Source: DATKQJ01 sp035534295 (GTDB lineage Bacteria > Chloroflexota > Dormibacteria > Dormibacterales > Dormibacteraceae). From it: DNA of 42,538 nucleotides. Location of the stretch: NCBI GenBank assembly GCA_035534295.1, contig DATLSE010000041.1, positions 1 to 42,538 of the forward strand, read 5' to 3'. The notes beneath the pieces are model-generated. The model saw only the letters and a list, made by a program, of their open reading frames with translations. It ran no database searches and was not told the DNA's origin. Position numbers and translations under genes: made by a program. This document shows positions 16,852-24,786 of this stretch, piece by piece; the stretch's first letter is position 1; every line of letters begins with the position of its first letter.

Positions 16852-18966
16852 TCAGCGCTGGCCCAGCGACTTGGCCACAGCGGAAGCGATCTCCTCCCGC
16901 GAGAGGTCGTAGAGTCCGTAGTAGCGGGCGCCCATGCGCTCGGCCAGATCGGCGCAGGCGTTCATGGCGTAGGACTGGTACATGGGCGCCACCCGGGCCA
17001 GGTGCTGAACCGAGGGCAGGTAGCTGAAGTCTCGCGCCGAATCGATGACCAGGCAGTCGATCTTCTCCGATTGAATCAGCGCGGCCATCTTCTGGGCCTC
17101 GATGAGCGGCTCCTCCTTGAACATGGAAATGTTGCCGCGCCCGTCGGATATGAGCACCAGCAGGGGCCGGATGGAGGGGTCTCGGGCGAGGGCGGACTTG
17201 ATCACCTTGTAGCCCGACATCAGGCCGTGGGTGAGAGGGGTCGTCCCCCCCACGCTGAGCCGCTCCAGCCGGCGCTGGGCCAGGGCGATGGAGGAGGTGG
17301 GGCGCAGCACCACCTCCGAGCTCCGGTTCTTGAACACCACCACCGCCACCCGATCACGGCGGACGTAGGCGTCCTGAAGCAGCGAGAGGATGGCCCCTTT
17401 GGTCGCGGCCATGCGCTGCTCGGCGTCCATCGAGGCCGAGGCGTCGACGACGAAGACGATGAGGTTGCCGACCTTGCGCTCCCGCACCTTCTGCTGCAGG
17501 TCGTGGCGCATGAGGCGGATGTTCTCGCCCAGCTGGCGCCCGCGCCGGACCTGGTGCGGGGCGGCGGCTCGAACCGTGGCGTCCACCGCCAGGTCGGTGA
17601 CTCGCTCCTGGTTTTCGGCCCTCACGTAGCGACCGCGGCGGTCGTTGGACTTGCTGGTGGCGCGCTTGCCGGTCTGTTTGCGGGGCGCCCGTTTCTTGGG
17701 TAGTTCGATCTTCTTGAGCTGAAAGGTCTCATCGGTCTGAGGGTCGCCCTGGACCCCGGCGGACCCCTCGCTGGCCTGGGTCTCGCTGCTCCCGGTGGCC
17801 TGCTGCCCGCCGTCCTGCTCTCCCTGCTCCTGGGCCCCGTCCCCGCTCGCCTGGGCGCTCTCCGAATTGTCAGCCTCGCCCGGCTCGGTGGACTCGCGAG
17901 TCCCCTCCGACTCCTCTCCCTCGCCCGGCGCCTGGCTCGGCGGGGCGTCCTCGCGTTCCCGCTCGATGTTGGCGCGGGAACGGTGAGCCAACGCCAGCTC
18001 GGCCGCGTCATAGACGTCGTCGCGGCTGGGCGCGGGGTGCCCGCGCCACGCGGCCAGGGTCTGCGCGGTGCGTGCGGTCACCACATCCCCACGATGGCCC
18101 TGGACCCCGGCCTGAACGCAGATCTGGGACACCAGGCGGTTGCGGGCGGCGTCGAGCTGGACTTGGGGCCAGGAATCGATGGCCTCCTGGATCATGCCCG
18201 CGATGAGCTGATCCTGAGCCTGCCAGTGCTCGACGAAGCCGGTGTCGCCGGAGCGGAACAGCGCCTCCCGCTCGGCGATCTCGACCCTCAGGTCGGCGTC
18301 GCGAATGCCCTCGACGTCGACGCAGAGTCCGAAGCGGTCCAAGAGCTGTGGCCTCAGCTCTCCCTCCTCGGGGTTCATGGTCCCGACCAGGATGAAGCGG
18401 GAGGGATGGATGACCGAGATCCCCTCGCGCTCGACCACGTTGACCCCCATGGCGGCCGCATCCAGCAGCACGTCCACGATGTGATCATCGAGGAGGTTGA
18501 CCTCGTCCACGTAGAGGATGTTGCGGTTGGCCTCGGCCAGGACTCCGGGGTCGAACCTTCGATGCCCCGAGCGCAGCGCGGCCTCAAGGTCGATGGATCC
18601 CACCACCCGGTCCTCGGAAGCGTTGATGGGGAGATCGACGACCCGCATCCGGCGGGTGGTAGTCGGAAGCGGATTCTCCCCCGCCTCAAGGCGACGCCGG
18701 CAATCTATGCAGAGGTGCTCTTGAAGCTGGGGGTCGTCGCCGAACGCGCAGCCCTGGACCACCACCTGCTCTGGGAGCAGCCGGGCCAGGGCGCGCACCG
18801 CGGTTGACTTGCCGGTCCCGCGCTCGCCGCGGATCAGCACCCCGCCGATCCCCGAATGGACCGCGTTCAGAATCAGGGCCAACTTCATCCGCTCCTGGCC
18901 CACGATGGCCGAGAAGGGATACGTGTGCCGTACCTCGATCACCCTCAAAGCATAGTGGGAGCCCAT
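16852..18966 (-). CDS. Chelatase I-D fusion: AAA+ ATPase plus VWA domain (putative cobalto/magnesium chelatase)
   Basis: A 704-aa protein. Residues 1 to about 330 repeat the I-type AAA+ module, with Walker A GERGTGKST (47-55) and DEVNLLDDHIVDVLLDA. A Glu/Ser/Gln-rich acidic linker follows, then a Lys/Arg-rich patch (KKIELPKKRAPRK), as in ChlD/BchD. The C-terminal VWA domain has the MIDAS motif DASASMD at about residue 505 plus downstream Thr and Asp residues (VGGTTPLTHG, LISDGRGNIS). Such fusions serve as the I+D components of magnesium or cobalt chelatases, or as less-defined metal chaperones. I choose ATG 18966; the frame is open to 19164, but that part runs into the mdh region and is not family-like. 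It is the first gene of the minus-strand run, divergent from mdh. The exact metal is unknown. Confidence 0.9.
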   Translation of the reverse strand: MGSHYALRVIEVRHTYPFSAIVGQERMKLALILNAVHSGIGGVLIRGERGTGKSTAVRALARLLPEQVVVQGCAFGDDPQLQEHLCIDCRRRLEAGENPLPTTTRRMRVVDLPINASEDRVVGSIDLEAALRSGHRRFDPGVLAEANRNILYVDEVNLLDDHIVDVLLDAAAMGVNVVEREGISVIHPSRFILVGTMNPEEGELRPQLLDRFGLCVDVEGIRDADLRVEIAEREALFRSGDTGFVEHWQAQDQLIAGMIQEAIDSWPQVQLDAARNRLVSQICVQAGVQGHRGDVVTARTAQTLAAWRGHPAPSRDDVYDAAELALAHRSRANIEREREDAPPSQAPGEGEESEGTRESTEPGEADNSESAQASGDGAQEQGEQDGGQQATGSSETQASEGSAGVQGDPQTDETFQLKKIELPKKRAPRKQTGKRATSKSNDRRGRYVRAENQERVTDLAVDATVRAAAPHQVRRGRQLGENIRLMRHDLQQKVRERKVGNLIVFVVDASASMDAEQRMAATKGAILSLLQDAYVRRDRVAVVVFKNRSSEVVLRPTSSIALAQRRLERLSVGGTTPLTHGLMSGYKVIKSALARDPSIRPLLVLISDGRGNISMFKEEPLIEAQKMAALIQSEKIDCLVIDSARDFSYLPSVQHLARVAPMYQSYAMNACADLAERMGARYYGLYDLSREEIASAVAKSLGQR

Positions 18967-19075
18967 TGGCGGTCCCGGCGGCGGCGCTCGACAATACCTA
19001 GACTGAGGGAAATTTTCGGCCCGGGCTTGGCTCCGGGTGCACGCCACGGCAGTGGCGGTGGGAGGCGAGGACGAC
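18967..19075. promoter_or_regulatory. Divergent intergenic region, chelatase gene / mdh
   Basis: This 109-bp gap must serve both directions. A TAGACT at 18999-19004 could be a plus-strand -10 for mdh, and a TATTGT (minus sense, 18991-18996) could serve the chelatase gene. No convincing -35 elements are visible. GGAGGCGAGG at 19061-19070 is the mdh Shine-Dalgarno. Confidence 0.35.
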
Positions 19076-20077
19076 ATGGCGGAACCAAGCGGCGGTCGCA
19101 GACCGATGCGGGTGGCGGTGTCCGGGGCGGCGGGCCAGATCGGATACCAGCTCCTGTTCCGCATCGCCTCGGGGCAGATGCTGGGGCCCGATCAACCGCT
19201 CGTGCTCCAGCTGCTCGAGGTCGAGGCCGCCTTACCCGCCCTGCAGGGCGTGGTCATGGAACTCGACGACTGCGCCTTCCCGCTGCTCCAGGGGGTGGAG
19301 ACGTCAAGCGAGGCGAGATCCGCCTTCGACGGAGTCGACCTCGCGCTCCTGGTGGGGGCGATGCCCCGCCGCGAGGGCATGGAGAGGCGCGACCTGTTGA
19401 GCGCCAACGCCCAGATCTTCTCGGTCCAGGGTCGCGCCCTGAACGAGGTCGCCGGATCCGAGGTGAGAATCCTGGTCGTGGGCAACCCCTGCAACACCAA
19501 CTGCCTCATCGCCCGCTCGAACGCGCCCGAGATCCCGCTCGAGCGCTGGTTTGCGATGATGCGGCTGGATCAGAACCGGGGCCAGAGCTTGCTCGCGCGC
19601 CGGGCCGGGGTCGCAGTTCAGGAGGTGACCAATCTGGCCGTCTGGGGAAATCATTCCGCCACCCAGTTTCCCGATGCCCGCCAGGCTCGGATCTCGGGCC
19701 GGCCCCTGAGCCAGGTCATCGACGACGAGGATTGGCTTCTGGGCGAGTTCGTGACCACCGTGCAGCAGCGGGGATCCGCGGTCATCAAGGCCCGGGGACT
19801 GTCCTCGGCGGCCTCGGCCGCCAACGCCGCCATCGACTCCGTGGTCAGCATCCGAACGCCCACCCCGGCCGGCGATTGGACCAGCCTGGCGGTCGTGAGC
19901 CGGGGCGAATACGGCATCCCCGAGGGTCTGCAGTTCGGCTTCCCGGTGCGCTCCGACGGGAGCTCGTGGACGGTGGTCGAGGGACTGGACCAAGACCAGC
20001 GCGCGATGGAGCTGATCGGTCGCAGCCGAAGCGAGCTCGAGGGCGAGCGCGAGGAGATCCGGCACCTGCTGCCGTAA
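19076..20077 (+). CDS. mdh: Malate dehydrogenase (NAD-dependent, cytosolic-type)
   Basis: This enzyme oxidises malate to oxaloacetate in the TCA cycle. The 333-aa product has the Rossmann motif VAVSGAAGQIGYQLLFRI (13-30). The substrate-binding arginines lie in AMPRREGMERRDLL (R98/R99 and R104), followed by VVGNPCNTNC and the catalytic histidine H193 in WGNHSATQFPD. The GAAGQIGY motif and length place it with the dimeric type-2 (cytosolic-like) enzymes rather than the LDH-like tetramers. The start at ATG 19076 is favoured over the GTG at 19037 and ATG 19106 because GGAGGCGAGG precedes it at suitable spacing. It is monocistronic, divergent from the chelatase genes and convergent with trmI 46 bp downstream. 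Confidence 0.95.
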   Translation: MAEPSGGRRPMRVAVSGAAGQIGYQLLFRIASGQMLGPDQPLVLQLLEVEAALPALQGVVMELDDCAFPLLQGVETSSEARSAFDGVDLALLVGAMPRREGMERRDLLSANAQIFSVQGRALNEVAGSEVRILVVGNPCNTNCLIARSNAPEIPLERWFAMMRLDQNRGQSLLARRAGVAVQEVTNLAVWGNHSATQFPDARQARISGRPLSQVIDDEDWLLGEFVTTVQQRGSAVIKARGLSSAASAANAAIDSVVSIRTPTPAGDWTSLAVVSRGEYGIPEGLQFGFPVRSDGSSWTVVEGLDQDQRAMELIGRSRSELEGEREEIRHLLP

Positions 20078-20123
20078 GGGCAGGGACGGGGTGGTCGCCG
20101 GAAGGCGGCGGCCCAAATCGCGG

Positions 20124-20954
20124 CTAGAAGAAGCCCTCTCCCTCGGCCTCGAAATGGCCGTCGCCGGCCAGGCGCCGGGCGAAGGTCAAGAATCCGGTGT
20201 GGGCCACCATGCGATGCGCCGGGCGCAGACTGCGGCCGCGGATGGTCCAACCCCGCTCCAGCAACTCGACGGTCTCGAAGAGGCCAAATCCGCCGTTGTC
20301 GCGCAGGGCGTCGAGCAGGCGCTGGACCTGACTCACGTTGGGACAGTGAGCGAACAGGATGCCGCCGGGCACGACGAGGCCTGAGAGCTGGGGACCCACC
20401 GACCAGGGTTCGGGGAGATCGATCAGAACCCGATCGAACAGCACCCCCTCGGCAACCTCGTCCAGTGGCTCGTAGGCGTCGCCAAGCTTGAGCTCGAGGT
20501 TGTCGGGCAGCTGCCCGAGGTTATCCTCCAGCGCCTCCCGCGCCGCGCTCTGGAGTTCGGGCTTGAGTTCGTAGCTGACCAGCCTCCCCTGCGGCCCCAC
20601 CGCCCGCAGCGCGACCAGGGTGAGCGCCCCGGTCCCGGTTCCCAGCTCGAGCACGCGCAGGCCCGGGCGGAGGTCGGCGTGGAGCAGGATCGCGCCCAAA
20701 TCCTTGGGGTAGATGGGCTGGGCCCGTCGCCGGCGCTCGACCACACTTTCGCCCAGGGTCGGGCGCAGAGCCAGGAGCCGGCTGCCGAGCCGCGTGGTGA
20801 CGATGCTGCCGTCGGGCTGACCGATCAGGTCGTCGTGGGCCAAGGCACCCGAATGCAGGGAATGGGTGGCCCCGACCTCCAGCCGGAGCCGGTAGCGCCG
20901 GCCGGCGCGGTCGTGCAGCAACACGACCTCCCCGGGGCGGAGCACGCCACTCAT
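20124..20954 (-). CDS. trmI: tRNA (adenine-58-N1)-methyltransferase
   Basis: This enzyme methylates A58 in the T-loop of tRNAs using S-adenosylmethionine. The 276-aa product has the N-terminal beta domain typical of TrmI (GEVVLLHDRAGRRYRLRL), YPKDLGAILLHADL, the SAM motif VLELGTGTGALTLV, and the catalytic DRVLIDLPEPW. The long in-frame extension to 21191 is antisense to the neighbouring methyltransferase and is not family-like. ATG 20954 overlaps that gene's stop by 4 bp (ATGA), so the two genes form a coupled pair. Length and motifs match bacterial and archaeal TrmI, which works as a tetramer. Confidence 0.94.
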   Translation of the reverse strand: MSGVLRPGEVVLLHDRAGRRYRLRLEVGATHSLHSGALAHDDLIGQPDGSIVTTRLGSRLLALRPTLGESVVERRRRAQPIYPKDLGAILLHADLRPGLRVLELGTGTGALTLVALRAVGPQGRLVSYELKPELQSAAREALEDNLGQLPDNLELKLGDAYEPLDEVAEGVLFDRVLIDLPEPWSVGPQLSGLVVPGGILFAHCPNVSQVQRLLDALRDNGGFGLFETVELLERGWTIRGRSLRPAHRMVAHTGFLTFARRLAGDGHFEAEGEGFF

Positions 20955-21706
20955 TGGCGCCGGGCTCGGATCAGAGCGTGCCAGTAGGCGTGGTGGAGCC
21001 TGCCCTCCCGGCGCTCCGGGCGCAGGGCGGCGAGCGCGGGCGCGGGCGACTTCTCGACCAGGCTCTCCAGCGCCAGGCGCGTGGCCTGAGGCACGGCCAT
21101 GTTGTCCATCCAGTCGTCGAAGGCCCAGAAGAGTTCGCGCCGCTCCGCGCTCTCCACCTCCAGACCGGCCCGCTCCAGGAGGGCGGTCCATTCGTCCAGC
21201 GAGCGGCTGCGAACGTGCGAGGGATCACGCCGGATCTCGATCTCGTGCAAGACCTCGGCCACCTCGGGTGGCGGAGAGCAGTCGACCAGGCACACCCGCC
21301 CCCCGGGCCGGATCACGCGCGCAGCCTCGAGGAGGGCGCCCTGAAGGTCGGCAAAGTGGTGCGGCGCCGCGCGCGCCGTGTAGACGTCGAAGCAGGCGTC
21401 GGCGAAGGGAAGCCGATGGGCGTCGGCGTTGACCCAACTCACGTTGGCCAATCCCCGCTCGCGAGCCAGTCGATGGGCCTGAGCCAGCATCTGGGGAGTC
21501 AGATCGACTCCCACCACCCGGCGCGCAAATGGAGCGCTGGCAAAGGCCGCGTTGCCGGTGCCGGTGGCGACGTCAAGCACGAGCTCATCGGGCTGGGGGC
21601 GGGCCAGGTTCACGATCTCGTCCAGGTGCGCAGGGTCGGTGTGGTAGGTGGCCACCGCGTAGTTGGCGGCCACCGGTCCGAACCGGGTCCGGGGGTCCTC
21701 AGGCAT
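20951..21706 (-). CDS. Class I SAM-dependent methyltransferase (UbiE/Methyltransf_11-like)
   Basis: A 251-aa protein with the SAM-binding motif I VLDVATGTGNAAFASAPF and VVGVDLTPQMLAQA (acidic residue for the ribose). Post-motif NADAHRLPFADACFDVYTAR and VIRPGGRVCLVDCSPP also fit UbiE-like or MerR-associated methyltransferases. The N-terminal RFGPVAANYAVATYHTDPAHL resembles the family's lid. The substrate cannot be read from the sequence; small molecules such as quinones are possible, but no menaquinone gene is nearby. It is the first gene of a two-gene unit with trmI. The ATG start lies only 26 bp from the divergent osmC-like gene. Confidence 0.86.
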   Translation of the reverse strand: MPEDPRTRFGPVAANYAVATYHTDPAHLDEIVNLARPQPDELVLDVATGTGNAAFASAPFARRVVGVDLTPQMLAQAHRLARERGLANVSWVNADAHRLPFADACFDVYTARAAPHHFADLQGALLEAARVIRPGGRVCLVDCSPPPEVAEVLHEIEIRRDPSHVRSRSLDEWTALLERAGLEVESAERRELFWAFDDWMDNMAVPQATRLALESLVEKSPAPALAALRPERREGRLHHAYWHALIRARRQ

Positions 21707-21732
21707 TGGCTCGAAAGTCTACGATCGGGGGC
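21707..21732. promoter_or_regulatory. 26-bp divergent promoter, overlapping -10 elements, possibly leaderless
   Basis: TACGAT at 21720-21725 (plus) ends 7 bp before the osmC-like ATG. TAGACT in minus sense (21716-21721) ends 9 bp before the methyltransferase ATG. The two hexamers overlap by 2 bp. The spacing would place transcription starts at or within a few bases of the start codons, so one or both transcripts may be leaderless. No -35 matches the consensus. This is inference from spacing. Confidence 0.35.
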
Positions 21733-22155
21733 ATGAGTAAGACTCTCGTGCGCTGGGCGGGCACCAAGACCAGGTTTGTCGTCGAGTCCGGATCCGGTCA
21801 CAGCGCCGAGATCGACGAGCCGCCCCTCCTCGGCGACGACAGCGGCATGCGTCCGACCGAGATGCTGCTCTCCGCTCTGGGCGGTTGCAGCGGAGTCAAT
21901 GCGGTGCTGCTGTTGAAAAAGCACCGGCAGCGCTTCAGCGCGCTGGCGGTGGCGGTGAGCGGAGAGCAAGCCGAGGCCTGGCCCCGCGCCTTCACCAGCA
22001 TCGAGATCGAATTCCAGATCACCTGGGAGGATGGCTTCCAACCTGACCCGGAACTGGTGGAGAAGGCGCTGCAGATGGCCTGCGAGGTCTACTGCCCGGT
22101 CCACGCCACGCTCTCGGCCGGCACCAGCTTGAGCCATCGACTTCAGAAGGGCTAG
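21733..22155 (+). CDS. OsmC family protein
   Basis: A 140-aa protein of the OsmC/Ohr/YhfA superfamily, small dimeric proteins, many of which reduce organic hydroperoxides with two cysteines. Both cysteines are present: C52 in LSALGGCSGVNAVLLLKK and C121 in EVYCPVHATLSAG, with the PTEMLLSALGGC context typical of the YhfA/OsmC-like subgroup rather than classical Ohr. The start ATG at 21733 gives the expected N-terminus (SKTLVRWAGTKTRF); the frame is open further upstream but overlaps the divergent methyltransferase. It ends 11 bp before a strong hairpin. Peroxide or other thiol-dependent detoxification is inferred from the family only. Confidence 0.9.
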   Translation: MSKTLVRWAGTKTRFVVESGSGHSAEIDEPPLLGDDSGMRPTEMLLSALGGCSGVNAVLLLKKHRQRFSALAVAVSGEQAEAWPRAFTSIEIEFQITWEDGFQPDPELVEKALQMACEVYCPVHATLSAGTSLSHRLQKG

Positions 22156-22165
22156 CTGGAGGGGG

Positions 22166-22183
22166 CGCCAGCAGGCGCTGGCG
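22166..22183 (+). terminator. Hairpin after osmC-like gene
   Basis: CGCCAGC at 22166-22172 and GCTGGCG at 22177-22183 form a perfect 7-bp stem with the 4-nt loop AGGC, 11 bp after the osmC-like stop. No T-run follows. A U-tract-less terminator separating it from the nuo operon is plausible. Confidence 0.45.
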
Positions 22184-22238
22184 GCCACCTTCTAGAATTA
22201 GGGCCGTCACCTAGAGCCCCGCCTCTGTTGGAGATCGA
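22184..22238 (+). promoter_or_regulatory. Probable nuo operon promoter and leader
   Basis: TAGAAT at 22193-22198 is a good -10 hexamer, but the -35 position falls in the preceding hairpin and does not match. A transcript from about 22205 would have a leader of about 34 nt ending in GTTGGAG (GGAG 7 nt before the GTG start of nuoA). Confidence 0.35.
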
Positions 22239-22595
22239 GTGCTGTCCGACTACGTCCCGCTCCTTGTCTATAGCGTCCTGGTGATCGTCGTGGTCTCCGC
22301 TCTGGTGGTCCTGTCCTACGTGCTGGGCCCCCGCAAGCCCTACCACGCCAAGCTCATGACCTACGAGTCGGGGATGGTGCCCACCGAACCCGCCCGGCAG
22401 CGCATGTCGGTGCGCTTCTACGTCACCGCCATGCTCTTCATCATCTTCGACGTGGAAGCGGTCTTCTTCTATCCCTGGGCCGTGATCTTGCACCAGCTGC
22501 GCTGGTACGGGGCGATCGAGATGTTCGTGTTCATGGCCATCCTGGTCGTGGCCCTGGCCCACATCTGGAAGAAGGGGGGCTTTGAATGGGAGTAG
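22239..22595 (+). CDS. nuoA: NADH-quinone oxidoreductase subunit A
   Basis: This is a small membrane subunit of complex I at the junction between the quinone module and the proton-pumping arm. The 118-aa product has three hydrophobic segments (about 6-30, 60-80 and 88-109). The conserved loop YESGMVPTEPARQRMSVRFY and FIIFDVEAVFFYPWA identify NuoA; the usual loop cysteine is replaced by M46. The start is GTG at 22239 with GGAG 7 nt upstream. It is the first gene of the nuoA-N operon and overlaps nuoB by 10 bp. Confidence 0.96.
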   Translation: MLSDYVPLLVYSVLVIVVVSALVVLSYVLGPRKPYHAKLMTYESGMVPTEPARQRMSVRFYVTAMLFIIFDVEAVFFYPWAVILHQLRWYGAIEMFVFMAILVVALAHIWKKGGFEWE

Positions 22596-23074
22596 AGGCG
22601 CTCCAGGACATGCTCGGTGACAGCATCATCACCACCACGCTGGGCAAGCTCGTGTCCTGGGGCCGCGCCAACTCGGTCTGGCCGGCTCAGTTCGGACTCG
22701 CCTGCTGTGCCATGGAGATGATCACCATGGCCGGCCCACGCTACGACGTCGGCCGCTTCGGCTCCGAGGCCATGCGCGCCTCGCCTCGTCAGTCCGATCT
22801 CATGATCGTCTCCGGGCGCGTGAGCCAGAAGATGGCCCCCGTGCTGCGCCAGATCTATGACCAGATGCCGGAGCCGAAGTGGGTCATATCGATGGGGGCC
22901 TGCGCCTCCACCGGTGGGGTCTTCAACAACTACGCCCTGGTCCAGGGAGTGGACAAGATCGTGCCCGTCGACGTCTACGTGCCCGGTTGTCCGCCCCGTC
23001 CCGAGGACTTGATCAACGGCCTCATGATCCTGCAGGAGCGGATCAAGGCCCAGGGCCTGAGGTCGCAGCTTTGA
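22586..23074 (+). CDS. nuoB: NADH-quinone oxidoreductase subunit B
   Basis: This peripheral subunit carries the terminal [4Fe-4S] cluster N2, which reduces quinone. In the 162-aa product the four ligands are visible: C40 and C41 (FGLACCAMEM), C106 (MGACASTGG) and C135 (VPGCPPRPE). The ATG start follows GAAGGGGGG and overlaps nuoA by 10 bp; the 3' end overlaps a TTG start for nuoC by 4 bp. The rest of the sequence (ASPRQSDLMIVSGRVSQKM) is strongly conserved in the family. Confidence 0.97.
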   Translation: MGVEALQDMLGDSIITTTLGKLVSWGRANSVWPAQFGLACCAMEMITMAGPRYDVGRFGSEAMRASPRQSDLMIVSGRVSQKMAPVLRQIYDQMPEPKWVISMGACASTGGVFNNYALVQGVDKIVPVDVYVPGCPPRPEDLINGLMILQERIKAQGLRSQL

Positions 23075-23559
23075 AGACGCCGCGCAAGGCGGTGGCCAAG
23101 GGCGGGGAGCGCGACGAGCGCTGGATCCAGGTTGCCCCCGCCGACCTGCCCACGGTCCTGGCCGACCTCAAGCAGCAGGGTTTCGCCAGCTGGTGCTTTC
23201 TGACCTGCGTCGACCATCTGAACACTCCGCTGCTGCTGCAGCCGCCCGAGCGCTTCGAGCTCGTGTACCAGCTCCGCAACATAACGTCGCGAGAGTTGAT
23301 CAGGGTTCGTGCCTACATTGCGGAGTCCGAGCCCAGTGCCCCCAGCGTGCACTCGGTCTACGCCCCTGCGGCCTGGGACGAGCGCGAGGTCTTCGACCTC
23401 TTCGGCATCACCTTCAGCTCCCATCCCGACCTCAGGCGGATCCTGCTCCCCCCCGACTGGGTGGGCCATCCGCTGCGCCGCGACTATCCGGTGGGGGGAG
23501 AGCCGGTGGAGTTCTCTGATGACCACCAGAGCTGGCAGACCGCCCCGGCGGAGGCCTAG
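23071..23559 (+). CDS. nuoC: NADH-quinone oxidoreductase subunit C
   Basis: This is a 30-kDa-type peripheral subunit, separate from nuoD here (not fused as in E. coli). I propose TTG at 23071 as start: it overlaps the nuoB stop as TTGA and has TGAGG about 8 nt upstream, giving 162 aa. A GTG some 20 bp further is possible, and the long extension inside nuoB is spurious. The family signature is near the C-terminus: PAAWDEREVFDLFGITFSSH, then PDLRRILLPPDWVGHPLRRDYP. The first ~20 residues are basic and not conserved, so the start is the main uncertainty. Confidence 0.92.
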   Translation: MKTPRKAVAKGGERDERWIQVAPADLPTVLADLKQQGFASWCFLTCVDHLNTPLLLQPPERFELVYQLRNITSRELIRVRAYIAESEPSAPSVHSVYAPAAWDEREVFDLFGITFSSHPDLRRILLPPDWVGHPLRRDYPVGGEPVEFSDDHQSWQTAPAEA

Positions 23560-24786
23560 ATGGACTCGCTGCAGGCCGAGGGCATCACGCTCTCAAGGGA
23601 GAGCGGGCCGGACGAGCTCAAGGGAGAGGTCCTCACCGTCAACTTCGGTCCCCACCATCCCTCGACCCACGGTGTTTTGCGGCTCGTGGTCGAGCTCGAC
23701 GGCGAACTCGTGGTGGGGGTCAAGCCGCACATCGGGTATCTGCACACCGGAATCGAAAAGCAGATGGAGGCCCTGCGCTACCAGCAGGCGGTGGTGGTCA
23801 CCGACCGCCACGACTACCTCTCTCCCCTGTTTAACAACCACGCTTACGCACTGGCGGTGGAGAAGCTGATGGGGGTTGAGGTACCGCCGCGGGCCCAGGC
23901 CCTGCGCATCATCATGAGCGAGCTCTGCCGGATCAGCTCGCACCTGGTGTGGCTGGGAACCAGCGCCCTCGAACTGGGGGCCATGAGCCTGCTCATGTAC
24001 TGCTTCCGCGACCGCGACCGGGTCATGGATCTCAATGAGGAGATCTCCGGCTTTCGCATGCACACCTCCTACATCCGCCCCGGTGGGGTCATGGCCGACG
24101 CCACCCCGCGCTTTTGGGATCTGCTGGCTCGCTTCCTCAACGACATGCCGGGGAACATCGACGAATTCGAGAACCTGCTCACCGCCAATCCGATCTGGCG
24201 CGCGCGCACCATCGGCGTCGGGCGTCTGTCGGCCGAGGACGCCCTGGCCCTGGGGGCCACCGGGCCCATGCTGCGAGGCTCGGGTGTGAGCTGGGATCTG
24301 CGCCGCGACCTGCCCTATTCGGGCTACGAGAAGTACGACTTCGAGGTTCCGATCTCGGATCAAGGCGACTGCTACGGGCGCTACCTGATCCGGGTGGCGG
24401 AGATGCGCCAGTCGCTGCGCATCATCGGTCAGGCGGCGAGCTCGATCCCCGACGGCCCCTGCAACATTGACGATCGCAAGATGCTGCCCCCACCCCGGGA
24501 GGAGCTGGAGACCTCGATGGAGGCGGTGATCCACCACTTCAAGCTCTTTACCGAGGGTTATTCGCCCCCGCCCGGCGACGTCTACGCCGCGGTCGAGTCC
24601 CCACGGGGCGAGAGCGGCTGCTACCTGGTCTCCGATGGCACCCACAAGCCGCGCCGGGCCAAGTTCCGCGCCGCATCCTTTGTCAACCTGCAGGCGCTGG
24701 AGAAGATGGCGCTGGGAGGGATGGTGGCCGACTTGATCGCCATCATCGGTACCGCGGACACCGTGCTCGGGGATGTGGACCGCTGA
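23560..24786 (+). CDS. nuoD: NADH-quinone oxidoreductase subunit D
   Basis: This 49-kDa-type subunit forms the quinone site with NuoB and is related to the large subunit of NiFe hydrogenases. The 408-aa product contains the quinone-binding loop NFGPHHPSTHGVLR (H33 and H37 region), HIGYLHTGIEKQMEALRYQQ, and the conserved FRDRDRVMDLNEEISGFRMH-type region. The C-terminus is GDVDR, with IDPVLGEVDR-like residues as usual for the family. The ATG directly follows the nuoC stop, with GGAGG 6 nt upstream, and the gene overlaps nuoE by 1 bp. No hydrogenase-type cysteines are present, as expected for complex I. Confidence 0.97.
   Translation: MDSLQAEGITLSRESGPDELKGEVLTVNFGPHHPSTHGVLRLVVELDGELVVGVKPHIGYLHTGIEKQMEALRYQQAVVVTDRHDYLSPLFNNHAYALAVEKLMGVEVPPRAQALRIIMSELCRISSHLVWLGTSALELGAMSLLMYCFRDRDRVMDLNEEISGFRMHTSYIRPGGVMADATPRFWDLLARFLNDMPGNIDEFENLLTANPIWRARTIGVGRLSAEDALALGATGPMLRGSGVSWDLRRDLPYSGYEKYDFEVPISDQGDCYGRYLIRVAEMRQSLRIIGQAASSIPDGPCNIDDRKMLPPPREELETSMEAVIHHFKLFTEGYSPPPGDVYAAVESPRGESGCYLVSDGTHKPRRAKFRAASFVNLQALEKMALGGMVADLIAIIGTADTVLGDVDR

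Noticed and set aside
20078..20123. Terminator between mdh and trmI
   Set aside because: Only a 4-5 bp stem with a GGAA loop (around 20096-20107) is visible and there is no T-run, so support is too weak to list.
20955..21191. N-terminal extension of trmI
   Set aside because: It is an out-of-frame reading of the methyltransferase gene on the same strand; the ATGA junction at 20951-20954 gives a normal TrmI start.
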